Source: Chrysopilus asiliformis
Lineage: Eukaryota > Arthropoda > Insecta > Diptera > Rhagionidae
Assembly: GCA_964034945.1 (NCBI GenBank)
Contig: OZ035960.1
Location: 82,956,148-83,020,147 of the forward strand
Reading direction: 5' to 3'
Length of the DNA stretch: 64,000 nucleotides
Part shown: piece by piece, positions 1-11,200 of the stretch
Layout of the letters: every line of letters begins with the position of its first letter
Position numbering within the stretch: position 1 is the stretch's first letter
The notes under the pieces: model-generated
Databases searched by the model: none
What the model was told of the DNA's origin: nothing
Seen by the model: only the letters and a program-made list of their open reading frames with translations
Made by a program: the position numbers and the translations under genes

Positions 1-230
1 TTAAAAATGTAAACATTCCGCTGTCGGGAGGTCATTGGTGTTAGTGTCGTGAACAGCTTTTGTGTGCTCTTCTTGCGTTGCATTTATGCCTGTGAGGAAG
101 AAAGAGATTTCCCACATCACAAAATGGTGTTTTTTTAAATTTTTATCGCTTCTCGTTTTACTCGGATTAGGTAAACGAGAATTTGCGTTTAATTCTCATC
201 TATAGTAATTGTATAATCTATGCCCACGGA
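1..230 (+). repeat. Dispersed repeat R2, copy 1 (cut by window start)
   Basis: From TTAAAAATGTAAACATTCCG onward this matches 2801-2960 and then 4242-4303 at high identity. The second copy is split by two insertions, so this copy shows the undisturbed order. Its nature is unknown; no coding signal was seen. Confidence 0.8.
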
Positions 231-689
231 CACTTTTTCATAGTCAAAACTTGCCCACGGACCATGGGTTTTTACCCATTTACTACATAAATGCATAATA
301 GAACAATTACAAATTTAACTTTGATGTCTTGAATGGTAAATGGTGACGTAAAAATAAAATATAAATTAAACATTTTGTTGAAGAAGTATTTATTGAAATT
401 ATAACTTTTGTTTAAAAAAACCAAAAAAAAATTAATGACTTGAATGAACCTGATGGGATGTTATGAGTGTATTTAGGTTCGGCTCAATGTTTGTGAGTAG
501 CGACCGCAAATCCCCACGAGTACTAATTTCTAGTCGGTTTCTTTTTTTTCGTGATGAGGCTCATAACGGCACTGAATCTATGTTCTACCAAATAGGAAGA
601 CGGAAAAGCAATCAACAGCTTCTATTATTTATTTTAACTTCCATAGTAATAAAAATGTGTCATAATTTTTTTATTTTATATTAAACCTT
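231..689. other. AT-rich stretch, no gene seen
   Basis: Low-complexity AT-rich DNA, including two CCCACGGAC motifs near 221 and 254 that may belong to the hAT element whose end lies at 805. No convincing ORF. Confidence 0.4.
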
Positions 690-805
690 GCGCGGACCCC
701 CTGACGTTGTTCAGGGACCCCCAAATCAATTTTAATTTTCCACGGACCCCCTGAATGATCCCGGGGACCCCTGGGGGTCCGTAGGGACCACTTTGGGAAC
801 CACTG
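690..805 (-). mobile_element. hAT element end (truncated)
   Basis: Read on the minus strand from 805 the sequence starts CAGTGGTTCCCAAAGTGGTC and continues with repeated GGGGTCC motifs, a common form of hAT terminal repeat. The following 8 bases (CTCTAGAT) would be the target duplication, but I could not find the partner end, so this is a truncated or decayed copy. Confidence 0.6.
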
Positions 806-2139
806 CTCTAGATTATAGGCTCTCTAGTTAATACAACGGAATGAAGGAATCTGAGTCGGGACAAAATTATTACCCTAGGAGTCACATGATCATTTAAGAA
901 TTGGACTTGAAGAAAATTTGTCAACTCCGAACCGGTTATTTTATTGTTCTTCTAGTTTAGGTAAAACCGCAATGTTTTGCAACCAAAAACAATGTTTGAT
1001 TTGGGATTCGAGGTAATTTAATGATTTTTTTAGCCGAAGAAGTCGGAGTTGGAGTTCCAGGAGGAGACTCAAACAACCCATGTAATCAAGCTCGTAAATA
1101 TATTACAACAACTTTCGTATAAGTACGAAATACATTCGGTATACCATTGCCATAGATTAATACAACTACTCTGGATGGGAAAATTCTAAGAAGACATTTT
1201 CGGTTAGAAGAGTATGATAAACTTTTGTTCTACCCGCCTCATTTTCTTTGTGAAGATAGGAATTGATTTTGTGTGGGTATCGTATACAGTGCTGCTACAT
1301 CTCGGATTTGAATACGTTTTTATTGAATATATAAGTCATTTGAATACATAAGCATATACATTTTACATATTGGCAATACTGCGCCTAAAATCAACATCAA
1401 AACAAAGTTCGGTAATAATAAAAAACCACGAAAACAGATAGTTTTGTGAATTTATTTCAAAATTTGCGAAGTTCAAATGTGAATATCGATAATATATACG
1501 GGTTTCTTTAAGTTTTGGTGATTTTCTGCTCGCAAATAATATAAAAATATACGTTTCTGCCGGTGCTGGAACCCTAAAAAATTTTCTCCCGGGATTTTTC
1601 TTATTGTCTGCTAAACATTCCATAACAAGGCATTGAAGAAACTCTTTTGGGGACATTTTAGTGTTCATTGGGCCTTTCCACACGTGTATTCTTGCATCTG
1701 CGGATCGGGTTCTGATTGGACAGTGACTAGTGGAGGGGGTTCTGCAAGTGATGAACGTTTGGGCGAAGTTCAAGAGTGACCAAAAGTTGTGCATGCACTA
1801 ACACAAGTAAACAGCAATAAAATTTTTCCATATGGGTGAAATTATGATTTCTCACACTACGATGCTTCTCTACTCACGTCAAACACCCAGCAAGATTCGG
1901 AACTAGTTACGTAACTAGTGGAGTAATGTGATAATTCACTGTTACCCTCTGCGTGAATCTTCTTAGAGCGTTGGGAAAAAACTCACTATATACATCGTGC
2001 AATTGACAATCCGTGTGAATGTCTATCGCACTTACTCCAACACCAAACGTACATAAGTCTGTCTTGCTCTAGCAATGTAGAAACGAGACAGCCTTATGCT
2101 TATTAGGTGTGAGATGAAATGAGACGAAATATGTGAATA
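806..2139. other. Intergenic, no feature recognised
   Basis: AT-rich sequence. An open frame at 1363-1794 on the minus strand has no recognisable domain and unremarkable composition, so I do not call it a gene. Confidence 0.4.
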
Positions 2140-2201
2140 TTTTGTTACCAGTAACGCTAAAAGTAACATGTGTTACTTTTAGCGTTACTGGTAACAAAAT
2201 A
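2140..2201. repeat. Perfect palindrome
   Basis: Arms of about 30 bases, TTTTGTTACCAGTAACGCTA and its complement, meet at ACATGT with essentially no loop. It is immediately followed by a second, longer inverted repeat. Confidence 0.85.
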
Positions 2202-2291
2202 CTCCGATAATTTTATTTTTATTAAACTGTTTTCCGGATCTTCATTTCATGTGTTTTCCGGATTCTCATTTGGCGAAGCAGGAGCGTTTGC

Positions 2292-2415
2292 TATTCCCAG
2301 TGAAATTTCTGCGGAAGCAACATCGAGTGGAAATTCTACAATTTGAAGATCCGAGTTCAAATTTTTGAATTTCCGAATCATTCGATGTTGCTTCCGCAGA
2401 AATGTCACTGGGAAT
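2292..2415. repeat. Inverted repeat
   Basis: Left arm near 2292-2326 (CCCAGTGAAATTTCTGCGGA) is repeated in reverse complement at about 2382-2415, with a spacer of about 55 bases. It looks like a foldback MITE core. Overlapping open frames here are products of the palindrome. Confidence 0.75.
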
Positions 2416-2960
2416 AACAAAAGTTGATGCAAGAACAGAATGACTGGATGGAATGACATTAGTTTGTCTCTTTTCGTGCAATGGCGATGCGAAAGTAAAT
2501 AAGAATATTCAAAACTACATGCACATTTACATACTTCTACAGATGCGAAGTGTTGCATTTGTAGTTGAACACGTTACTAAAATCTTGCTGGGCAACAATG
2601 CCAATATTCGCACTCACACATATAAAACTGACACAACTGGTAACAACAGCGTGTGAACTCAAACTGGTTGTCGTTATGTGTTGTCGTTACAACTGTGCGT
2701 GGAAATGCCCATTTGTGGCAAAAGTTATTAAAAATAATCACTGTTAACAGGTGAAATCAGAATATTTGTGGTGCATATGACGTATTGCAATGAAGACAGA
2801 TTAAAAATGTAAACATTCCGCTGTCGGGAGGTCGTTGGTGTTAGTGTCATGATCAGCTTTTGTGTGCTCTTCTTGCGTTGCATTTATGCCTGTGGAGAGG
2901 AAAGAGAATTCCCATATCGCAAAATGGTGTTTTTTAAAATTTTTATCGCTTCTTATTTTA

Positions 2961-3408
2961 CACCGCGTCTTGATTAACAATTTTCCATCCCAAGAAATAT
3001 CTCACCGCAATGAGATTTTTTTGACAGCTGGGCCGAAAATCTCTTGAAATTTTAGTACTCAAATGGCGATGAAAAGAAAACTCATAGTCGCCGCTCTCGC
3101 AATTAATGCAATACGTGAAATTGAAAAGGCTGAAACAGAAGAACAGACGAAAAGAAAAACCTCTTAATGTTATTTATTCTCTTCCAAAGCTTTTTGTATG
3201 GTATTGTTTGTAAAAACTAATTATTTTCGCAACTACTTGTCGGGAGAATTTGGATTCCGCCATCTTGAATTGAGAAATTCCAAGAAATTTTGCAATTGCA
3301 AGATTTCAAGAAATTTATCTCTGGGATTTTTTCTCGCCGTCAACTCGAGCTCTGATTGGTCAATCAAAAATCTCTGCGATGAAAAATCCCAAATGAAGAC
3401 ACGGTGTT
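2961..3408 (+). mobile_element. Harbinger-like element with short ORF
   Basis: Ends pair as ACCGCGTCTT and AAGACACGGT; the flanks suggest a short duplication (TTAC or TAC). Inside, 3063-3167 is a 34-codon frame (MAMKRKLIVAALAINAIREI and a charged tail), reminiscent of the N-terminus of HARBI1-like nucleases. It stops early, so the element is not autonomous. Family assignment is inference. Confidence 0.5.
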
Positions 3409-3417
3409 ACTCGCATT

Positions 3418-4241
3418 CAGTGTTGTTCCTCTACGCGTAGACTTTAATTGTCTACACTTTAGTGTAGACAATAGATTTGGGGTAGACAATGTAGACATTG
3501 GCGTAGACAATGTCGACTTTGCGTGGACAATGTAGACTTTCTCATATCTGTCAAATCGAAGTCATCAGTGAGTCATATATCTAATACTATACTATATAGG
3601 AAATGGCCAATTACAAGAAATGGCGAGCCTGATTAAGATTGATTTATGTACAATACATATAAGCACAAAACATAAATTCTTTAATTATTGTAGTTTTGGT
3701 AGTTTTTATTTTTAATATTTTTTACACTCCACTAGGGGTATTTGATTTACTTTATTTGATTTTAATAACTTCCGTATAAATTTCCGTCTATCTGTAAATA
3801 CGACAACTCTCGACGGAATTAAGCTAAAGACTAGAAACAAACGTGTTTTTCGAAAAAATTAAACAGATGTTCTTAAATGAGCAAAGCCATCCCATATAAA
3901 TGAATCAGTTTTTTTTAAATAAACGGTTCGTTATATTGAAAAATGTGTTAATCAAAAAGGTTTTAGAAGCCGCTTAGATTGCATGCATAGAATTAGAATT
4001 GCCATTAAAGTTTGCTCCGAAGTTCTCATGTACAGCATTTGGCGATTGCTTCCTGGAAATTGTGCTTTATTATGTTAAAATTAATTGAAGAAAATGAGAT
4101 TTTAAAACCAAATCAGCTATCCTTTATTTTATTGATTGTCTACATTGTCTACGCGTAGAGAATAGACCATTGTCTACAGTAATAGTCTACGCGTAGACAA
4201 TGGTGTAGTCTACATCACGTAGACTAAGCGACACAACACTG
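3418..4241. mobile_element. hAT MITE, CAGTGTTG family, copy 1
   Basis: Ends CAGTGTTGTTCCTC and GACACAACACTG, flanked by identical 8-bp duplications CTCGCATT (3410-3417 and 4242-4249), diagnostic of hAT. Many copies of a GTAGACAATG / GTCTACGCG word crowd both ends. A second copy is at 47939-48803. No transposase seen. Confidence 0.92.
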
Positions 4242-4328
4242 CTCGCATTAGGTAAACGAGAATTTGCGTTTATTTCCCACCTATAGTAGTTGTATTAATC
4301 TGTGCCATTGCTTAGTTGTTTGTAAAGG

Positions 4329-4754
4329 GAGAACTCCAATTGAGCAGAGGCAGCAGCAGATGCAGTAGCAGTGGCAGAAGCAGAATCTGCTTTCTGTCCC
4401 ACAATGAAATTTGAATTCTGACGAAAATAGCAGAAACCTGTCAAAACGTTGTACGTATTTATATCCTCGGCATGATTTGTCGTATAATATTTTGTTGTTT
4501 TTTAAGTATTCAATTAATTTCTCCTCCATTTCAAGTATTACAAATATTTACTTCCGTCCATATATGCAAAAAATATCAACAACGATTTGTGAGGTTAAAT
4601 TGAAAGCACAAATTTAGAGATTAGAGCTAAAATGTGTTTCTGCTTCTGCCGCTGCCTCTGCTGCTGCTTTTTTGGAGCTCAACACATAAGACGCTATGTG
4701 TTCTAAAGTCCTGCTTCTGCCTCTGCTGCTGCCTCTGCCCAATTGGAGTTCTCG
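4329..4754. mobile_element. Foldback-like element with GCAG-rich arms
   Basis: Left end GAGAACTCCAATTG followed by GCAGAGGCAGCAGCAG; right end carries the complement. Interior 4380-4540 matches, inverted, the interior of the Tigger-like MITEs at 25161 and 54715. It has probably recombined with or given rise to parts of that family. Confidence 0.6.
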
Positions 4755-4919
4755 CTTAACGCTTCAATGAGGCACTCTAGGTTTTTTGAATTATAGCAGT
4801 GCGACTTTGTATAGGGGCAGTTATGATTAATTAGATGCTATCGCCTGACTCTCACTGGGTCATACTGTCTGAACGGGAGGTTTTTTGAACTCTGTTTGCT
4901 AGTTTTACATTAAATTTTC

Positions 4920-5234
4920 ACGAATTCTACAAATATTGGCTATTTATTTACCATTGCGGATCTTCGAATTTAAACTTATATTTAATTTAATCGACAATTT
5001 AAGTGAAATCTCATTATCCCCATTCCAATTCTTGTAAATTGCATGTGTGTTTCATTTTTTTATACCAGTAGTCGCGTCGTCGGTTTCCTGTTAGTTTTCT
5101 TGCGTTGGTATTGAGACAGCAAGGGACGGTTTTTATTTTATTGTGTTAAATTTGGAAGTTGAACGCACACGCTATATTAAAATACAAAATTGCAAAAAGA
5201 AAATTTAGTTTTAATTATTAAATCGAGAATTTAA
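4920..5234 (+). promoter_or_regulatory. Probable promoter and 5' UTR of UBE2G1
   Basis: This stretch lies between the last upstream transposon sequence and the UBE2G1 start codon. It holds no long ORF and no recognisable repeat. A small GC-richer patch (about 5066-5110, with GTCGCGTCGTCGG) is the likeliest transcription start zone. I cannot place the start site or rule out an untranslated first exon. Confidence 0.35.
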
Positions 5235-8200
5235 ATGTCAGAACTGCAATCTTCGTTATTATTAAAAAAACAGTTGGCTGGTAAGTATGAAAGAATTTTG
5301 ATTTTTTTCTCAATTTTTTATAGCTTTTGTTCATGTTCAGAAAAAAATGTGAATAAATTGGGGCTCCCGTGTTCTTAGAAACCAAACTTTTTCTCGGAAA
5401 ACCAAAATTACAGCAAATGCAAGTCAAATTTGATGACCAAGATTGAAAATTTCTTTTCCGAATTCAATAATTTTCTTTGGAAAATAAAAATCAATACGGC
5501 TCCGGCTAAATTTAGTCTTTCTGACGTGTCGGTTTCACGGTTCTGGTCAAAATTGTACAAATTCCAGTATTTAAATCGGAAAAATTTTCGCCCTTAAAAA
5601 TTCAGAGAAAATTCTCCATTATGCGACTAAAATCCCAGACGATTAAATCTTGCGTGCTACTGCTGATTCATTCGATGTCCGATCTAACCTCACTATGACT
5701 TCACTCACAATAAAAACGAAACAGAAGTCTAGTCGAAATGCTACGAGTGTTTGTTTAATTTGTATTTTTCGTATTTCAGAGCTCAATAAAAATCCTGTGG
5801 AAGGATTCTCAGCTGGATTAATTGATGAAAATGACATATTTCGATGGGAAGTTCTCATTATTGGTCCCCCGGACACACTATAGTAAGTATCGGTAGAAAT
5901 CATTAAATTCACTCCAAAGGTAATCAGTAGAGACCGAATTATATGCAATTTGAAAATGTTTATTTGACATCTGAGGCATGGTTCGTGTACCTCTACAATT
6001 TTTTTATAACCAAATCGTAATAAATAGGCTAAAGCTCCTAATGCAATTGAAATATGCAATCTTAAAAAATTGTCGAATATGCAAACCATATGAAAACATG
6101 AATTTGCATAAAATCTGGTCTTTGGTAGTCTATATCAATTTTCTTTCGAAAGGCGGTGTTGATAAAGATATATTAACTCCTTGTCTTGGACCTTTTTTAG
6201 ACATTCATTCTTAGGTCATAACCCTGCAGGGGAAAAGTGGTTTAACATTAAAACTACCGGAAAACTATAAAGCTGTTTCTACCAAAACCATTAAAAAAAT
6301 GCGCAATAATAGAATATTTTCATATACAGTAGAGAACCGTTAATCCAGACCCCGCTAGTCCGGACATCCCGTTAATCCAAACGAGATTTAAAACAAGCAG
6401 AATTTATTAATTAGTTTATATTATTACTTGGAGACTAAGAAAGAAAGCTCAAATTATTATTAGAAGCCTATTAAAGCAATCTCGAATACATAATTAATTA
6501 AATAAGTTTATTCAATTATTCGGGATTGCTTTAATTCCTTAATTATTTATTATTAATATAAAATAAATTGCGTTATCCAATGTCTGAATGTGACAAAGGT
6601 GAATAAAAAAAAGATGGATTTATTAATTTGGGTAACAGGTCAATACCTAAATGATTCTTTGAGAGGGTTTGACGTCATCAGTTGGTTACGATGAGAAGAG
6701 AAAGGACAGACAAAGAAGTATTAAAACTAAAATTAAACTGTAGGGAAAGAAAAAACATCAATTTTTTAAATTTTGCTTCAATTTGTGTTATGAGCATTTT
6801 AAGGCAAATTCCGTTTAATCCGGATTTTAAATGATCCGGTCAGGGTCCGGTATAGTCCGGATAAACGCGACTCTATTGTATTTGTATCTACTCTTTCTTT
6901 TACCTCACCCTAATGGAAGCAATCAGTATATAATATTTTTTTATTTACTATTGCAGTATATTACAATATATGAGTGCACTATTTATAACAAAATTTTACA
7001 CCACTTTAATTGTGCTTCTTTCGATCTAAGTGAACGACTAAAAATATTTCCGAATATTATCCTCATATCAGACTTGGCTACTTTTACTGCTCTGCTTTTG
7101 TACTGCAGCTGCAAAAGTAGCGTGCGGTGTTCATACACAATAGACAAGTAGCGTGCAGAATACATATTTTGTGAAAACTTGCAATCGTAGTCACACGGAC
7201 TGCGCAGTTTTGTTGCTTCGCAACACAAATCCCCAGTTTTGTTCGACAATTCGATGTGTACACGCTCCACCTGGCAAATATTTTTTTTTTGAATTTTTCG
7301 CTCTAAAATAGTTTTTATTCGGTGATATCAGCATGTTTGTCTCTTACATCATTGGTGAGGAGAAAACGCTGACGTCGGCTGACCAAAGGAAGTTGTTGGA
7401 TAAAATCCTGGATACCAAACAATAGACACACTCCCCTTTGTCAATTCAAAATTGCGCAAAGCTCATGTCTGATACGAGCATTAGTTTTGCCTCTACGCAT
7501 AGTGGTTCTATTTTGATTTTCAATGTCCATGTCCGAAGCACAAAGTATTTTTTACTTTCTTATATGAAGTATAATAAATATGGTATTCATGAAAAATTTC
7601 AACCTCTTAATTTTGCCTAAAAAACATTTGCCCAGCGCTCCTGAGTTGATTGGAGCATTATTACAAAAATGTCTTTCTGTTACCCGGCCCTTACACGCCT
7701 TTGTAGAGCTGACACAGTCTCGTGTAAATGCACTGACTGCCAGTTCGCTAAATGTCTTCTAATTCGTTGTCAGTAATTTGACATTTGGAGTCTGTGCTAC
7801 TGACAGATTTTACAGTCGCGTGTAAGGGCCGGGTTAGTCTGTCCGATTTTTCAAAAACTAATATAGAGCTAGAGCTATGAAATTTCACAGGCATGTTTGA
7901 TCTGGTCAACTTTTGGTGGAAATCCGTTAACCGGAAGTAACCAAAATAGCGGCTTGTTAAAAATCGCAATGTCGTGTTTTGTTATTTACTCCGAAACTAC
8001 GCGTTTTTCAGTAGTCTTATGTATGACAAAAAATAAAAAGAACAAAATTTCCTACATTTTTGTCTTTCGTTGAAACTGCATATCCCAAGCCATTATCGAG
8101 ATATGCCGGTATTCGAAATCATTATCTCGGAAAAAAACGGGTTTTTGGTAAATTAATATATGGAATGAACTGAAGAATATTTGCCACAATTTTGTCATTT

Positions 8201-11200
8201 ACTGCTATTTGTTATCTTTTACCATTATTGAAATATTTTCATTAAGATTTTAAGAAACAGATTTTAAGATATTAAAATTCTCGACATTTTTGCCTTTTAA
8301 AATAAATCGATATCTTTTACTGTTATCGAAATATTTTAGATTTTGTAAAAAATCACCTTTTTATATGAACTAAAATTTTATTCGTCGGGTTATAGTGTAC
8401 TCGTAAATTGCACAGAAACGTAGATTTTGTATAAGAAATTCGTGTGCTGTTCACATGAGATATATTCTTTATCTAAATAATATTGGCGGTACAGTATCGC
8501 ATAGGATAATACTGTAACTATATTCATGTGAAACCACGCTTCATTATGCGGCTTTGGTTTTCTGTATGTGTCGTTTCGTCGAATGGTAAACACCATTGAT
8601 TTTTTGATCAGTGAATATGTCGAATTACGTGCATTTGCAAGAAATTTTCATCTTTCATAATTCGAAGAAAAGTGCTGCTGAAAGTCACTAGCGATGAGAA
8701 GTGGACCCACTACGATTAATCCTAAGCGTAAAAAGTCATAGTGTAAGCCCGGCTATGAATCAACATCGACGCCCAAGCCGAATATTCATGGAGGGGATCG
8801 CTACCGACTATAATTGATGCGCCTAAGCCGAGCGTTGAAGGAAAAACGGCCACAATACGAGCAGATACACGATAAAGTTATTTTTTAGCATGACTACGCT
8901 CGACCACATGTTGCAAGGTCAGTCAAAACATACTTGGAAATGCCGAAATGGGATGTCCTATCCCACACGGCGTATTCAACAATCATTACCCCTTCCGACC
9001 ACCACTTGTTTCGATCCATGACGCATGGTCTGTTTGAGCGGCATTTCATTTCATTTAAACATACAAAGAAATGGGTCGAAAGACGAATCATTCTTTCGAC
9101 GCAGAATTCGTACGTTGCCAGAAAGATGGGCAAAAGTAGTTGTTAGCGATGCCCAATACTTTGTATGATCTATTTTTACACCATTTTTTTCTCCGTTATC
9201 CTTGCAGAATTTTGGGATTCAAATTTCAAAATTTTGAACATTAAAATTTTTTTAAAGCTGGTTCGACTGAATTTTTATGTATGAAATACTTATGTCAAAT
9301 TATAAACAATTTTGTCGTGCTGCACTGTTTTGGATAAACTTACAGAAAATCATATGCATGAGAAAAAAGCGATTTTATTGGATTTTTATACCCGTATGGT
9401 GAAACCAAAGGGTATATTAAATTTGCCTTACCGTTTGTAACGCCAAGATTCCGTTATCACACACAAAAATGAATTACACCAGTGTGTTTAGAATGCTAAA
9501 AAAAATTGAATTTTGCATGTCCGTCCATCTGTCCGTCCGTCTGTGGTGAGGATTGCGGGCGCACGGATTGAGCTAGAGACTTGAAATTTTACGCAGATTA
9601 GTTTTTTGTAAAATGCAAGGCTTAGTTCGTTAATGGGCAAAAATGGACCATTAGAACGAATTAGACCATACGAACAAAAACGTTTTTTGCAAATATCTCA
9701 AAAACGGTGCATCTTTTCAAAAAAGTGGAAGACCAAAAGTTATTTAGGATATGATTCTACATAAAGCTCCCGTACATCAAAATCCGGTTGGAATAAATTT
9801 TAAAAAATCCTATTGAAAAGTTTGACTTCAAAGTGGAATTTGGAAACAACTGTTCGCCGTTCACTTAAATTACCATTGGCAATTATAGCTTTTGTTATGT
9901 TTATGTAAAAAAAATTACACTGTGAATACTTTTGTCCCAATAATTTTTTCTATATGATATACCGTTTTAAAAAAATCGCAAAAAAAATTTTCGAGTCCGA
10001 CCGACGGTCAGTTTTTAGCCGAAGTTTAGCCTTTTTCTTAACCTTCGTCCTTTTTCTTAACGTTCGGCCGAAGCTGAAGGTTTGTATGAAAACAGAAAAA
10101 TGTTTACCGTGAGGCGAAAACAATTTCGGTTTTATGTTAGTAATTTTTTTGTCTTTAAAAATAATAGAAACATTTGAAAATTATAACAAACATATAAACA
10201 TCAAATCTTTTTAAAAGCTTTTATTAATTTTTCGTTGATGGTCTTAAGACAACTTTTGTAGAGGATAACTAGACGAACATCTAATTCTCACGAAGTTTTG
10301 ACCTACGGTTGAAATTTAATGCTTTTTTGGTCCCAAAACAGCGATTTTTTAAGAACATTTTCATGAATTATTTTCTTTAAATGTATTTTTTGCACTTTCT
10401 AAAGGGTGGAATATTTCTTCTGGTAAGCCTATGTTCTAGAGAATGAAATGTAGATTTATTTAAAAAAAAAAATAAGCCGATCTAAAGTTATACGACATAC
10501 ATACAGACCGACAAACAGACAGATCCTAAATTTTTTGTCTGAAACGGATTTTGTACTATTCAGAAGTATTGAAAAGTATATTTTTTTTTAAGTTTTTCCG
10601 ATATTCTTATTTGTTATAAAACATGTTTTATTTAGGATCTTCAAAACAACAAAAAATTTAGGATCTGTCTGTTTGTCGGTCTGTCGTATAACTTTAGATC
10701 GGCTTAATTTTTTTTTTTAAATAAATCTACATTTCATTCTCTAGAACAGCGGTGGCCAACCCGCGGGCCGCATGCGGCCCGAGACGTTTGAAAATACGGC
10801 CCGCCAAATGATTTGAATTTCACAAAAAAAAAATATGTAACTAATAAAATACAAAACACTAAAACTGCTCATAAAGTTTATATGCAATTTTACAATTTAA
10901 TTTTTATAACCGTATGGTGAAACCAAAGGGTATATTAACTTTGACTTATCGTTTGTCACGCCAAGATCCAGTCATCACACACAAAAATAAATTACACCAA
11001 TGTGTTTAGGATGATAAAATAAATTAATTTGTGCATGTCCGTCCGTCTGTGGCGTAGAGCTACAGAGTTGAAATTTTACGCAGATTCGTTTTTCGTAAAA
11101 TGCGAGGCTAAGTTCGTTAATGGGCAAAAATGGACCATTAGGGGGGGTACCCCCCATAACAAATGAAAACGTTTTTTGCGAATATCTCAAAAACGGTGCT

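Larger units (their letters stand above)
2801..4303 (+). repeat. Dispersed repeat R2, copy 2, split by two insertions
   Basis: The sequence from 2801 to 2960 matches window start, and the match resumes at 4242-4303. Between lie a Harbinger-like element (2961-3408) and a hAT MITE (3418-4241), which together sit within the TTTTACTCGCATT stretch of the parent repeat. Confidence 0.8.

Noticed and set aside
1363..1794. 143-codon minus-strand open frame
   Set aside because: No domain, no splice or promoter context, and AT-rich random-like composition.
5643..6089. 148-codon minus-strand open frame
   Set aside because: It runs antisense across UBE2G1 exon 2 and is a shadow of that exon and its intron.
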